DNA of 33,411 nt from Desulfuromusa sp. (GCA_029933365.1 JAOZOH010000023.1:1-33411); one strand, 5' to 3'. Positions 15,712-24,849 are shown, counted from the first letter of the stretch. The notes: generated from the letters alone by a model not told the origin. Made by a program: numbers and translations.

Positions 15712-16575
15712 ATGGATAGCAATAGCAAATTTAAAAATCGAATTCGTGAACAATTTGGCAGAACGGCAGTTGCCTATGTTGAAGCAACCCATTTTTCCGG
15801 TGGAGAAGATCTGGAAGAGGCTGCTCGGCTGCTTAAACCATCCCACGATGACAATATGCTTGATGTCGCCTGTGGTGGTGGGCATATGGCTCTCTTTTTT
15901 GCACCCATGGTCAGGCAAGTTGTTGCATCTGACCTGACCATGCAGATGCTCAAAAAAGCGCAGGAGCATATTGCGGAAGAAGGTCGCGTAGACAACGTTG
16001 TTTTTCGTGAGGCTGATGCCGAGGACCTCCCCTTCCCTGCCGGCTCCTTTACTCTGCTCACTTGTCGTATTGCTCCGCACCATTTCCAAAATGTTCCACA
16101 AGCATTACGAGAATTTCATCGAGTCCTGCGCCGTGGAGGACGGATGGCTATCATTGATACGCTGATGCCAGCAGATCCTGAAATTGCAGATTTCTTTCAA
16201 ACCATGGAAAAAATGCGCAACCCGACCCACCTCAAAGCATTCAATGAAGATGAATGGAGAAAAATGATTCAGGATTCCGAATTGATCTTACACGAAACCC
16301 TTATCATCCCAAAAGTTCATGATTTCCAAGAATGGGTTAAAACTGCCGGGTTGAATCGGAAGAAAATTCAAGAACTAAACAAATTCTTCATGGATGCACC
16401 ACAAAAAATTCACGATTATTTCAAAATTGAATCTTTTGCCGGGGAAGTTGAATCTTATACAGACAAGAAATTATTAATTTATGCGACACGCAAAGAGAAA
16501 GAGAAACATATCCATCAAAAAGCCTCGATCGAAGCTCCACAGGAAGTTTTAGAGGAAATACCAAAGGACGCCTGA
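15712..16575 (+). CDS. Class I SAM-dependent methyltransferase, UbiE-like
   Basis: This is a soluble methyltransferase of 287 residues. The SAM-binding motif I is MLDVACGGG (50-57), followed by VVASDLTMQML, the acidic FREADAEDLPFPAGSF and RVLRRGGRMAIID, the usual order in the Methyltransf_11/UbiE group. The C-terminal ~110 residues are helical and charged, ending in a lysine/glutamate-rich tail. AGGAGG lies 6 nt before the ATG. The substrate is unknown: the sequence resembles UbiE but lacks context from quinone synthesis genes. It stands alone on the plus strand between two minus-strand genes. Confidence 0.85.
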   Translation: MDSNSKFKNRIREQFGRTAVAYVEATHFSGGEDLEEAARLLKPSHDDNMLDVACGGGHMALFFAPMVRQVVASDLTMQMLKKAQEHIAEEGRVDNVVFREADAEDLPFPAGSFTLLTCRIAPHHFQNVPQALREFHRVLRRGGRMAIIDTLMPADPEIADFFQTMEKMRNPTHLKAFNEDEWRKMIQDSELILHETLIIPKVHDFQEWVKTAGLNRKKIQELNKFFMDAPQKIHDYFKIESFAGEVESYTDKKLLIYATRKEKEKHIHQKASIEAPQEVLEEIPKDA

Positions 16576-16590
16576 ACCTATAGGATTCAT

Positions 16591-16628
16591 ATTCTGGGGG
16601 ACACGTACTTGTTGCGTGTCCCCAGAAT
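16591..16628. repeat. REP-like hairpin, copy 1
   Basis: ATTCTGGGGGACACG (16591-16605) pairs with CGTGTCCCCAGAAT (16615-16628), leaving one bulged G. It lies between the convergent methyltransferase and OmpA-like genes. A variant of the same sequence occurs at 25966-26001. There is no T-run after the stem, so it is better read as a dispersed REP-type element than a plain terminator. Such GGGGACACGTA elements are often linked to REP-associated (Y1-type) transposases, none of which is present here. Confidence 0.75.
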
Positions 16629-16657
16629 ACCAGCGGTTGACCCTGCAAGTAGTATTC

Positions 16658-17347
16658 TTAGTACTGCCCGGCATTCTTGTCTGGTACAACAAAAATCTCA
16701 ACCCTGCGATTTTGTGCCCGACCAGTGACACTATCATTACTGCCAATCGGTTCCATCTCGCCACGCCCTTCTGTTCCCAGCCGCGAAGTTGCCACTCCAC
16801 GCATGATCAGGTAATCAGCCACAGAATTAGCTCGACGCAGTGAAAGCTCCAGATTATACTGCTCTGAACCGACACTGTCCGTATGTCCAACGACAACAAT
16901 TTGGGTCTGCGGATAACGGCTCATAATATCGGCAATTTTGTTCAAAGGTGAATGGAAGGTTGATTTGATCGTTGCTGCATTAAAATCGAAAGAGACCTCA
17001 CTACTCATAGTCAATTTGAGGATTTCGTTCTGCTGCCGTTCAATTTCAATTTGATGTTGTGCCCGTTCACTGGCTAACTCTTGCTCGAATTCAGTCTGTT
17101 GCTTATCCATATAGGCACCAGCACCAGCACCCAGAGCACCCCCGGCAGCACCACCAATCAACGCTCCCCTGAGAGCGCCACCAGAATGATCGTTCTGATA
17201 GCCGATAATTGCGCCAGAAACTGCACCAACCAGTGCCCCGATCCCAGCACCTTTTTTTGTATTTTCATGGGTGGTGTTGGTCGCACAACCAACCAGACTC
17301 GCAACAAAACAGATGACCGTAGATAGAATCACTAATTTGTATTTCAT
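16658..17347 (-). CDS. OmpA-family lipoprotein with glycine-zipper segment
   Basis: This is an outer-membrane lipoprotein that should tether the membrane to peptidoglycan. The 229-residue protein has a lipoprotein signal with lipobox LVGC (Cys21). A glycine/alanine-rich glycine-zipper region (about 33-80, GAGIGALVGAVSGAIIG) is followed by a short Glu/Gln coiled coil (83-113) and the C-terminal OmpA domain. Peptidoglycan-binding residues are visible in VVGHTDSVGSEQYNLELSLRRA and NRRVEI. This is a YiaD-like layout. AAAGGAG lies 8 nt before the ATG. It is a single-gene unit. Confidence 0.9.
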   Translation of the reverse strand: MKYKLVILSTVICFVASLVGCATNTTHENTKKGAGIGALVGAVSGAIIGYQNDHSGGALRGALIGGAAGGALGAGAGAYMDKQQTEFEQELASERAQHQIEIERQQNEILKLTMSSEVSFDFNAATIKSTFHSPLNKIADIMSRYPQTQIVVVGHTDSVGSEQYNLELSLRRANSVADYLIMRGVATSRLGTEGRGEMEPIGSNDSVTGRAQNRRVEIFVVPDKNAGQY

Positions 17348-17386
17348 ATGCGTTACTCCTTTAATATTGATAATATCTCAGAAACC

Positions 17387-17414
17387 TGAAATTGATTATA
17401 TGAAATTGATTATA
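17387..17414. repeat. Tandem 14-bp duplication upstream of the OmpA-like gene
   Basis: TGAAATTGATTATA occurs twice back to back (17387-17400, 17401-17414), about 40-65 bp before the OmpA-like start codon. It may lie within the promoter region. It could equally be a simple duplication. Confidence 0.7.
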
Positions 17415-17466
17415 CCATTCCTGAAAAAAAACAAAAGGAGTTGATACCTAAATCATGATCTCAGAG

Positions 17467-17500
17467 CAAAAAAAGGGAGGCTCCTTTTGGAGCCTCCCTT
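17467..17500 (-). terminator. Intrinsic terminator of citrate synthase
   Basis: On the minus strand AAGGGAGGCTCC (17500-17489) pairs perfectly with GGAGCCTCCCTT (17484-17473) around a 4-nt loop and is followed by a T-run. It lies about 30 bp past the stop codon. Confidence 0.95.
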
Positions 17501-17531
17501 AAATACAATCAAAATCAAATGATTTAGACTA

Positions 17532-18845
17532 TTACTTGATACCAGCAGCTGCTTCCAACATTGCGGTAGTAACAGACTTAGGACGCTCAATTGCATAACC
17601 GAGAGCACGGTCCCAAGTGATGTTAGGCAGACAACCGATCGCACGGCCGATACCGAACAGAACGGTGTAGAATTCGTACTGGGTGACACCGTAGTACCAC
17701 TGGATAACACCGGACTGGGCATCAACATTTGGCCATGGGTTTTTAGCCTTACCTTGCTCACGCAGGATATCAGGAGTTACGTCAAAGATCATGCTGACCA
17801 GCTTAAACAGTGGGTAATCTTTGAGACCTTCTGTATTGAGGCAGAACTCACGCTGTGACATGTAACGTGGATCGGTCTTGCGCAGTACAGCGTGACCGTA
17901 GCCTGGAATAACCTGACCACTGTTGAGGGTAGCCCAGAGAGCCTCTTTGAGTTGCTCTTCGGTGGGCAGTTCACCACCAAGTTTAGCCATAAAGTTCTGG
18001 GTCCAACGAAGAACTTCTTCGTTTGCCAGACCATGCAGAGGACCAGCCAGACCGTTGATACCAGCACTGTAGGCATAGTAGGCATCGGACAGAGCAGAAG
18101 CAACCAGGTGAGTCGTGTGGGCAGATACGTTACCGGACTCATGGTCAGAGTGAAGAATGAAATACATCCGGGCAACGTCTTTGTAAGTATCGCTCTGGCC
18201 AATCATGTGAGCGAAGTTACCGCCCATATCCAGATCTGGATCAGAATCAATGTGGGTATCGCCTTTGTACTTCATGCGATAGATGTAAGCACCGATCGGA
18301 CCAAGTTTGGCCATCAGATTGGTGGAATCTTCATACATGTCTTCCCAGCAAGTCATCTTGTTGAATTTGCCGGCAGCATAGTTGTTGGAAAAGACAGAAT
18401 CACGCTGCATTGCCAGGATGGCCGATGAGAACATCACCATTGGATGGCTATCACGTGGCAGTGCACGCAGAACATCAATAACATACTCAGGAACAGCTGA
18501 ACGCTCTTTCCACTCTGCAACAACTTCCAGGGTTTGCTCCATAGTCGGAACATCGCCGGTCATCAACAGATACCAGAAACCCTCAACATAAGGATATTCA
18601 CTACCTGGAACTTTTGGCAGAGCTGCGAAAGTCTCAGGAATGGTCATGCCACGGAAACGAATTCCTTCCATTGGATCAAGATAGGAAATATCAGTAACCA
18701 GACACTTGATACCACGAGCACCACCGATTGCCTGACCGATAGTTGCCTCACCGAGAACAACATCACCATGCTCTTTAACCAGTTTAGTGACGCGAGGACG
18801 GTGTGCAGCAATCTTTTCCGCTAAAACCTTTTTCAATGTCGACAT
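17532..18845 (-). CDS. gltA: Citrate synthase, eukaryote-like type I family
   Basis: It condenses acetyl-CoA and oxaloacetate to citrate, the entry to the TCA cycle. The 437-residue protein (ATG at 18845, AAAGGAGAG upstream) matches the eukaryotic mitochondrial type, not the usual bacterial hexameric type. It has HSDHESGNVSAHT, the catalytic His271 in LAGPLHGLANEE, His318 in GYGHAVLRKTDPRY and Asp375 in KNPWPNVDAQSGV. This family is characteristic of Geobacteraceae and relatives that oxidise acetate completely. The reading frame extends upstream to 18902, but the ribosome site and family alignment favour 18845. The gene has its own strong terminator and a long, structured leader. Confidence 0.96.
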   Translation of the reverse strand: MSTLKKVLAEKIAAHRPRVTKLVKEHGDVVLGEATIGQAIGGARGIKCLVTDISYLDPMEGIRFRGMTIPETFAALPKVPGSEYPYVEGFWYLLMTGDVPTMEQTLEVVAEWKERSAVPEYVIDVLRALPRDSHPMVMFSSAILAMQRDSVFSNNYAAGKFNKMTCWEDMYEDSTNLMAKLGPIGAYIYRMKYKGDTHIDSDPDLDMGGNFAHMIGQSDTYKDVARMYFILHSDHESGNVSAHTTHLVASALSDAYYAYSAGINGLAGPLHGLANEEVLRWTQNFMAKLGGELPTEEQLKEALWATLNSGQVIPGYGHAVLRKTDPRYMSQREFCLNTEGLKDYPLFKLVSMIFDVTPDILREQGKAKNPWPNVDAQSGVIQWYYGVTQYEFYTVLFGIGRAIGCLPNITWDRALGYAIERPKSVTTAMLEAAAGIK

Positions 18846-18911
18846 ACTCTCTCTCCTTTTGTGGTTGTTGAAAAACAATTTGAAGATGCCCATCTGGGCC
18901 AAGAAAGAAAT

Positions 18912-18930
18912 ATTTCCGCAATGCGGAAAT
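18912..18930. promoter_or_regulatory. Palindrome in the citrate synthase leader
   Basis: ATTTCCGCAATGCGGAAAT is a 19-bp perfect palindrome (8-bp arms, 3-nt centre) about 67-85 bp upstream of the citrate synthase start codon. It could be an operator or an RNA hairpin. A second inverted pair, ATTTTAGG (19001-19008) with CCTAAAAT (19028-19035), lies just downstream of the predicted promoter. The rest of the 352-bp gap up to dusB shows nothing else clear. Confidence 0.6.
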
Positions 18931-19045
18931 GAACTACATAAAAAAACAGTTTTTTATATAGCTCCATTAGCTAAAGTATTAAGTGGCGCTTTGAACCCAA
19001 ATTTTAGGGTCCATAAACCTTCCTTCGCCTAAAATCACAAATATC

Positions 19046-19074
19046 GTTTTAACAACTCGCTTCTCCCTTGTCAA
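19046..19074 (-). promoter_or_regulatory. Possible sigma-70 promoter of citrate synthase
   Basis: On the minus strand TTGACA (19074-19069) is separated by 17 bp from TAAAAC (19051-19046). The -35 is perfect and the -10 moderate. A start near 19040 would give a leader of about 195 nt that includes two inverted repeats. Confidence 0.55.
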
Positions 19075-19197
19075 GCTGTAAATTGTATACTGTATCCAAA
19101 AAAGTACCCCTATAAGCTAGGTGCCTTTACCTGACAAAAAAGGTTATTTTTTCTCCTTGCCCTGAAAGCGCCAAATAAATTAATATGCCTAATTATT

Positions 19198-20178
19198 ATG
19201 CAAAAATACCCACTCCATATACAGTCGCTGCAATTAGAAAGTCCTGTGATCCTAGCACCAATGGCAGGAATTACAACCTTACCCTACCGCAGAATTATGA
19301 AATCTTTCGGCGCCAGCCTGGTCTTTTCTGAGATGATCAGTGCCAATGGTTTGATTCGTGATGGCAAAAAAACCCGATTATTACTTACCACCCACCAAGA
19401 GGAGTTTCCACTTGGAATTCAACTATTTGGAGATGATCCAGGCGTGCTTGCAAGAGCTGCAAAAATGGTCATCAATGATGGTTCCTTGCTCGATATCAAT
19501 ATGGGCTGTCCGGTTAAAAAAGTAGTTCGTAGCGGTGCCGGAAGTGCCCTGTTACAAGAACCACGACGGGTCAGTCAAATCCTTGCGGCGGTACGCAAAG
19601 TCTACCCCGGTCCACTGACAATAAAAATTCGTTCAGGGTGGGATGAACAATCTCTCAACTTTCTAGAGATTGGACGAATCGCAGAGATGGAAGGTGTCGA
19701 TGCAGTTACTCTCCACCCGCGCCCGCGCAGTCAAGGGTTCTCTGGAAAGGCACATTGGGAGCATATCAGTGAACTGAAGTCTGCCTTGAATATACCAGTG
19801 TTTGGAAGTGGAGATATTTTTACCGCTGAAGATGGCCTGCAAATGCTGCAGCAAACTGGTTGTGACGCAATCATGATTGGTCGCGGTGGCTATGGTAATC
19901 CCTGGCTGATCAGCCAGACCCTTGATTTGCTTGCGGGAAAAGCGATCACTTTTCCCAGTCCAAGGGAGAAGTTCAGGGTTGCATCTCAGCACCTGCAGCT
20001 ACATCGTGAACAATTCGGCGACAAAAAGACTCTTCTTGAGATGCGCAAGCACTTATGCTGGTATGCACGTGGCCTGGTGGGAGCTAGTCATTTTCGTGCT
20101 GACTTGCAAAATGTTGCGCAATTAGATCAGGCTCTGGAACTGACAAACTTATTTTTTTCGCAAACAGAGGCAGCATGA
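19198..20178 (+). CDS. dusB: tRNA-dihydrouridine synthase, DusB/NifR3 family
   Basis: An FMN- and NADPH-dependent enzyme that reduces uridines in the tRNA D-loop to dihydrouridine. The 326-residue protein has the FMN-binding start VILAPMAGITTLPYRR, the catalytic Cys104 in DINMGCPVKKV, VTLHPRPRSQGFSG, and the phosphate-binding GSGDI and IGRGGYGNPW. There is no clear ribosome site before the ATG at 19198, but the conserved N-terminus leaves little choice. Its last codons overlap ntrB (ATGA). The order dusB-ntrB-ntrC is the classic nifR3-ntrBC arrangement known from alphaproteobacteria. Confidence 0.95.
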   Translation: MQKYPLHIQSLQLESPVILAPMAGITTLPYRRIMKSFGASLVFSEMISANGLIRDGKKTRLLLTTHQEEFPLGIQLFGDDPGVLARAAKMVINDGSLLDINMGCPVKKVVRSGAGSALLQEPRRVSQILAAVRKVYPGPLTIKIRSGWDEQSLNFLEIGRIAEMEGVDAVTLHPRPRSQGFSGKAHWEHISELKSALNIPVFGSGDIFTAEDGLQMLQQTGCDAIMIGRGGYGNPWLISQTLDLLAGKAITFPSPREKFRVASQHLQLHREQFGDKKTLLEMRKHLCWYARGLVGASHFRADLQNVAQLDQALELTNLFFSQTEAA

Positions 20179-21308
20179 GTAAGCCACGCCATCTTTCTCC
20201 CCAGGAGTATGCCATGATCCTGGAAAATATTGATGACGCCGTCATTGCCATTGATCAGCAGGGGATAATAATTTTTTTTAACTCGGCAGCTCAACACCTG
20301 ACTGGATTATCCGAAAAACAAACCCTGCATAAATCCTTCTTTGACTGTTTTCCACAACAGAAGACTCTCTGTTATCTAGCACGCACAACCTTGCAAGAAG
20401 GACGTTCCATCTCGAGCCATGAAACAGTTATATTAAGAACATCAAACCTGCAACAGCGACAGGTCAGCGTTACGGTGTCACCTATATTTTCAGCATCACA
20501 TCCACAACAAGGTGCGGTTATTGTTCTCCACGACCTGACCCAGGTTCATTCACTTGAGGGTGCTGTACGCCATGCAGATCAGCTAGCTATGATTGAAACT
20601 ATGGCTGCCGGTCTGGCTCACGAGATCAAAAATCCCCTTGGTGGCATCAAAGGCTCTGCCCAACTTCTACAGATGGAGCTGGGAGGACAGAATGAACTCC
20701 AGGAATACACACAACTGATTGTACGAGAGACAGAACGGGTCAATCGGATTATCGAGGAGCTGTTAAATCTTTCACGTCCACGCAAGGCTCAGCTTGAAAC
20801 AATCAATATCGGTCAGCTGCTGCATGAAATCGTTAAATTACAAAAAACCACTGCGGGTGATCGCCAGATCCATTTCAAATGGCAACTTGATCCGAGTATT
20901 CCTGACATTCCAGGCGATCATGACCTGTTGATGAGTCTTTTTTTGAATCTGATTAAAAATGGTTGTGAAGCAACCGCCGAAACAAGTGAAATTTTAATTG
21001 CCAGTCGCATCGATTCTGAGTATCAGCTGAGCCTCCCCGGAATCCGGCCAACCCCAATGGTTCAGGTCATTATCAGCGATCAAGGGCCAGGGATTTCCTC
21101 AGCTGAACTGGAAAAAATATTCACCCCTTTTTACACGACAAAAACTGGAGGTAATGGCCTTGGTCTATCAATCTGCCAGAAAATTGTCACCGATCACGAG
21201 GGGCTGTTGCAATTCATCAATCGACCCGAAGGGGGCACCCAGGTCAAAGTATCACTCCCCCTGCTTCGCAAACGCATGGCATCTAATATTGACAAAGGAA
21301 ATAAATAA
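20175..21308 (+). CDS. ntrB: NtrB-like soluble sensor histidine kinase
   Basis: This is a cytoplasmic kinase of 377 residues. A single PAS domain (~10-125) precedes HisKA, with His149 in MAAGLAHEIKNPLGGIKGSA, and an HATPase domain (FLNLIKNGCEA, ISDQGPGIS, GGNGLGLSICQ). No membrane segment is seen, matching NtrB/GlnL, which is controlled by PII proteins. It overlaps dusB by 4 bp and its stop overlaps the ntrC start (TAATG), so the three are translationally coupled. Whether it senses nitrogen in this organism is inference from architecture and operon. Confidence 0.88.
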   Translation: MSKPRHLSPQEYAMILENIDDAVIAIDQQGIIIFFNSAAQHLTGLSEKQTLHKSFFDCFPQQKTLCYLARTTLQEGRSISSHETVILRTSNLQQRQVSVTVSPIFSASHPQQGAVIVLHDLTQVHSLEGAVRHADQLAMIETMAAGLAHEIKNPLGGIKGSAQLLQMELGGQNELQEYTQLIVRETERVNRIIEELLNLSRPRKAQLETINIGQLLHEIVKLQKTTAGDRQIHFKWQLDPSIPDIPGDHDLLMSLFLNLIKNGCEATAETSEILIASRIDSEYQLSLPGIRPTPMVQVIISDQGPGISSAELEKIFTPFYTTKTGGNGLGLSICQKIVTDHEGLLQFINRPEGGTQVKVSLPLLRKRMASNIDKGNK

Positions 21309-22747
21309 TGGCGATTCAAAGCATCCTTGTTGCTGATGACGAAGAAAGCATCCGCTGGGTATTATCCAAGGCGTTAAAAAAACAAGGATTCAGTGTTGAT
21401 CTTGCCGAGGATGGTTATCAGGCCAGAAACTTGGCTCAACACAACCACTATGATCTTGCAGTTCTCGACATCAAAATGCCGGGGATACAAGGACTTGACT
21501 TACTCAAGCAGTTCCGTACCGATCATCCCAACACTCTGATTGTTATCATGACCGCTGAAGCGACCATGGAAAATGCCGTCAGTGCAATGAAAAATGGTGC
21601 CTATGACTACCTGACCAAACCCTTTGACCTCACCGCACTTGATGCCATCATCCTGAAAGCGGAAAAAGCCGCGGAATTGACCGGAAAGATTGATCAACTC
21701 AAAGAAGAATTACAAGATCAGTACAGTTTCGGTCGATCAATAATCGGCAACAGTCAGCCAATGCAGGAAATTTATAAAATACTTGGCCGGATTGCTGGAT
21801 CAGATGTCACTGTTCTGGTGACTGGCGAAAGCGGGACAGGCAAGGAATTGATTACCCGGGCAATCCACATTAACAGTCAACGCCTTGGTAAACAGTTCAT
21901 TGCCCTGAACTGTGCAGCAATTCCTCACGAACTTTTGGAAACGGAGTTGTTCGGTCATGAGCGGGGAGCCTTCACCGGGGCAACGGAGCGTAAAATTGGA
22001 AAGTTTGAGCAAGCCGATGGTGGCACTTTATTTCTTGATGAAATAGGAGATATGCCTCTGGAATTGCAGGCCAAGCTACTACGGGTTTTACAGGAAAAAG
22101 AAATTACCCGCACCGGAGGAAACCAAACCCTCAAAGTTGATGTGCGCATTATCGCGGCGACCAATCAAGACATTATCTCTCTGGTTAAAGAAAAACAGTT
22201 TAGAGAAGACCTCTATTATCGACTTAATGTTGTCCCAATTAAACTGCCTCCTTTGCGGGAACGCCGAGAAGATATCCCGGGATTAGTCGATTTTTTTCTC
22301 CAGAAATCGAAACGGGAACTCGGTATTGATTCAATAGAGTGTAGCCCAAAAGCAATGGATTTATTCAGAGTCCATGCCTGGCCTGGCAATATTCGGGAAT
22401 TGGAAAATGCCATCAAGCGAGCTGCACTGCTCTCCCCTCATCAAGTACTGACACCCATGGATTTTCCTGACTTACTGGAGGGAAAAAAAAACCGGCAACA
22501 GGATGAATCGTTAGAATCTTTGGTTGCACACAAACTGGAAAACTCTTTAGCTCAAATGAACCTGCAAGAAATGAATAACCTCTATGACATGGTATTGCAT
22601 CAGGTAGAGCGACCATTGATCAACATTGTTTTGCAGAAAACCCGCGGCAACCAGATTCGAACTGCCGATATTCTCGGAATCAACCGGAATACCTTAAGAA
22701 AAAAAATCAAAATGTTGGATATTGAGGTAAAGCGGGGTGGCTCATAG
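21308..22747 (+). CDS. ntrC: NtrC-like sigma-54-dependent response regulator
   Basis: An enhancer-binding activator of 479 residues, partner of the kinase just upstream. The receiver keeps the canonical numbering Asp54 (VLDIKMPG), Thr82 and Lys104. The AAA+ domain shows GESGTGKE, the GAFTGA loop and [13 protein letters not shown]. The C-terminal Fis-type helix-turn-helix is [20 protein letters not shown], close to the NtrC form. It is the last gene of the operon and converges with dnaB; the two stop codons are only 45 bp apart. I see no clear terminator in that gap. Confidence 0.92.
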   Translation: MAIQSILVADDEESIRWVLSKALKKQGFSVDLAEDGYQARNLAQHNHYDLAVLDIKMPGIQGLDLLKQFRTDHPNTLIVIMTAEATMENAVSAMKNGAYDYLTKPFDLTALDAIILKAEKAAELTGKIDQLKEELQDQYSFGRSIIGNSQPMQEIYKILGRIAGSDVTVLVTGESGTGKELITRAIHINSQRLGKQFIALNCAAIPHELLETELFGHERGAFTGATERKIGKFEQADGGTLFLDEIGDMPLELQAKLLRVLQEKEITRTGGNQTLKVDVRIIAATNQDIISLVKEKQFREDLYYRLNVVPIKLPPLRERREDIPGLVDFFLQKSKRELGIDSIECSPKAMDLFRVHAWPGNIRELENAIKRAALLSPHQVLTPMDFPDLLEGKKNRQQDESLESLVAHKLENSLAQMNLQEMNNLYDMVLHQVERPLINIVLQKTRGNQIRTADILGINRNTLRKKIKMLDIEVKRGGS

Positions 22748-22792
22748 AGGTAGAGAGCTGGACAGGATACAGTGCCTCACCCTTTGATATCC

Positions 22793-24163
22793 CTAATAGC
22801 CGTCATCCCTCTTGGCCTGATTCTCAAAACGGGTAAATTCACCGCGGAAAGTCAAATGAACCGTCCCGATTGGGCCGTTCCGTTGCTTACCAATAATGAT
22901 TTCGGCATCCTTATCGTGCCCCTTTTCACAGGTTCTTTCGCGGCTCTTACAATCTTCGCAATAAACCGCTTCGCGATAGACAAACATAATCACGTCGGCA
23001 TCCTGCTCAATCGCACCTGATTCACGTAAATCGGCCATCATCGGTCGTTTATCGGTACGACTTTCAAGAGAACGGTTTAACTGCGACAGAGCAACTACCG
23101 GCAATGCAAGTTCTTTGGCCAGTGCCTTGAGAGAGCGGGAGATTTCTGAAATTTCCTGCTGCCGACTCTCGGGATTGCTCCCCCGCATCAATTGCAAATA
23201 GTCGACAATGATCAGTCCCAAACCGTGCTCAGCTTTTAAACGCCGAGCTTTGGAGCGCAATTCAAGAACCGAGATAGCCGGAGTATCGTCAATAAAAATT
23301 TGCGTTTCATTCAACTGCCCCGCTGCCATGGTCAGTTTTGGCCAGTCCGACTCGCCAAGGTGTCCGGTGCGTAGCCGTCCTGCATCAACCTTGGCCAATG
23401 AACAAAGCATCCGCTGAACCAGTTGTTCTTTACTCATCTCCAGAGAGAAAATTACCGCAGGAACCGCTTTATCTGCGTGGGTGGTTGCATATTCAACCAG
23501 ATTCAGAGCAAAGGCGGTCTTCCCCATAGAAGGACGTCCGGCAACAATAATTAAATCACTTGGTTGCAAACCAGCGGTCATCTTATCCAGATCGTGATAA
23601 CCAGTCGGCACCCCGGTCACCAGCTCTTTGCGCTCGTAGAGCGCTTCTATCGACTTAAAGGTATCTTTAAGAATATCCCGCACCGGGAAATAGGAAGGAC
23701 GAATACGGTTTTCGGAGATTTCAAAAATAGATTTTTCTGCCTGATCAAGAATCTCCTCCATATCACCACCTTCATAACCACGGGTAGCAATAGCGGTGGA
23801 TGCTTCGATCAATTTTCGCGCAACCGCCTTCTCTTTAACCAACTTACAGTAGTAGTTAATATTGGCCGCCGTCGGAACATAGTCGACCAAAGTTGCCAGA
23901 TAGGTACTTCCACCCACGGCTTCTAGCTCACCACGATCCTTAAGGACGGCTGTCAGTGTGACCAGATCAGCCGGTTCACTTTTATCACCCAGGATAATCA
24001 GAGCATTAAAAATTTTCCGATGACTCTCACGATAAAAATCCTCTGTCATCAGATACTCTAAAGCCCGGTTGAGGGCTTCATTTTCCAACAGCACTCCACC
24101 CAGTACTGACATTTCAGCTTCGAGATTCTGTGGTGGTAAACGATGGGTCTGGTTCTCTTCCAT
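22793..24163 (-). CDS. dnaB: Replicative DNA helicase DnaB
   Basis: This is the hexameric 5'-3' helicase at the replication fork. With the ATG at 24163 (GGGAG 6 nt upstream) it has 456 residues. The N-terminal domain begins LPPQNLEAEMSVLGGVLLENEA. The RecA-like motor has Walker A AGRPSMGKT (~208-216), the Walker B segment LIIVDYLQLM, and ALSQLNRSLESR with the DLRESGAIEQDADV motif. The length is normal, so no intein is inserted. Four extra in-frame codons upstream (from TTG) are not needed. Confidence 0.97.
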   Translation of the reverse strand: MEENQTHRLPPQNLEAEMSVLGGVLLENEALNRALEYLMTEDFYRESHRKIFNALIILGDKSEPADLVTLTAVLKDRGELEAVGGSTYLATLVDYVPTAANINYYCKLVKEKAVARKLIEASTAIATRGYEGGDMEEILDQAEKSIFEISENRIRPSYFPVRDILKDTFKSIEALYERKELVTGVPTGYHDLDKMTAGLQPSDLIIVAGRPSMGKTAFALNLVEYATTHADKAVPAVIFSLEMSKEQLVQRMLCSLAKVDAGRLRTGHLGESDWPKLTMAAGQLNETQIFIDDTPAISVLELRSKARRLKAEHGLGLIIVDYLQLMRGSNPESRQQEISEISRSLKALAKELALPVVALSQLNRSLESRTDKRPMMADLRESGAIEQDADVIMFVYREAVYCEDCKSRERTCEKGHDKDAEIIIGKQRNGPIGTVHLTFRGEFTRFENQAKRDDGY

Positions 24164-24213
24164 AACAACTCCCAAAAATCAAATTAGCTTTGGAGAATAT
24201 CAGAGTCGGACAA

Positions 24214-24250
24214 AAGAAAAAAGCGGAAGGTTCAAAACCATCCGCTTTTA
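24214..24250. terminator. Terminator downstream of hisI
   Basis: The plus strand reads AAAAAAGCGGAAGGTT, a 4-nt loop, then AACCATCCGCTTTTAAAAA. The stem has one internal mismatch and is flanked by A-run and T-run, so it can act on both strands. On the minus strand it follows the hisI stop by about 30 bp. Confidence 0.85.
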
Positions 24251-24277
24251 AAAATTAACAAATTGATAATACAATTA

Positions 24278-24676
24278 TCAGAGGTGGATCAACCGTTCTT
24301 GTGGCAACTCAAACTTGCGATAAAAACAGGTTGCACGGGTTTTTCCCGTTTCAGGATCTTTGGTATGGCAGGCACCGCCACCCTGTGGCTCGACCCGATA
24401 GATTAATGCATCCTGATCACAATCGGTCAGTATTTCGACAATTTTCAGAAAATCACCGGAAGTTTCCCCTTTGGTCCATAGTTCGTCACGCGAAGTTGAC
24501 CAAAAGGTTGCCATCCCCTTCTCCAAAGTGGTTTTTAACGCTTCAGGATTCACATAAGCGACCATCAGAATCCGCCCATCAGCAACATCTTGCACTACTG
24601 CTGGAATCAACCCGCCACGCTTTGCAAAATCAATCAGCAGTTCCGTTCCCTCTTCTAACATTTTTTTATCCATCAT
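24278..24676 (-). CDS. hisI: Phosphoribosyl-AMP cyclohydrolase
   Basis: It opens the purine ring of PR-AMP, the third step of histidine synthesis. The protein has about 132 residues and is the monofunctional form, without a fused PR-ATP pyrophosphatase (HisE). Metal and zinc ligands are in LTDCDQDALIYRVEPQGGGACHT and the later TRATCFYR. The core MVAYVNPEAL and FWSTSRDELWTKGETSG are typical. GGAG lies directly before two adjacent ATGs (24676 and 24673); either could be used. hisG lies upstream on the same strand, with a REP-like repeat in between. Confidence 0.95.
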   Translation of the reverse strand: MMDKKMLEEGTELLIDFAKRGGLIPAVVQDVADGRILMVAYVNPEALKTTLEKGMATFWSTSRDELWTKGETSGDFLKIVEILTDCDQDALIYRVEPQGGGACHTKDPETGKTRATCFYRKFELPQERLIHL

Positions 24677-24748
24677 TATCTCCAGCAAACAAATAGTAAG
24701 TATTCCCCTGTCAACAAGGGGCTAGCAATCGAAAAAATACAATCAGCG

Positions 24749-24849
24749 CCCTCTCCCTGAGGGAGAGGGTTGGGGTGAGGGGGGAATTTTCCAACAAACA
24801 AAAGCCCCCCTCATCCGCCCTTTGGGCACCTTCTCCCTCAGGGAGAAGG
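24749..24849. repeat. BIME-like palindromic repeat between hisG and hisI
   Basis: Two 21-bp near-identical palindromes, one at 24749-24769 (CCCTCTCCC core) and one at 24829-24849 (CCTTCTCCC core), flank an inner inverted repeat: TGAGGGGGG (24776-24784) with CCCCCCTCA (24805-24813). Together the 214-bp hisG-hisI gap is mostly this head-to-head pair. CCCTCTCCCTGAGGGAGAGGG-like units are widespread dispersed repeats in proteobacteria. Confidence 0.8.

Noticed and set aside
16591..16628. Hairpin as an intrinsic terminator for the methyltransferase gene
   Set aside because: No T-run follows on either strand, and a second copy occurs elsewhere in the window, so it is better called a REP element.
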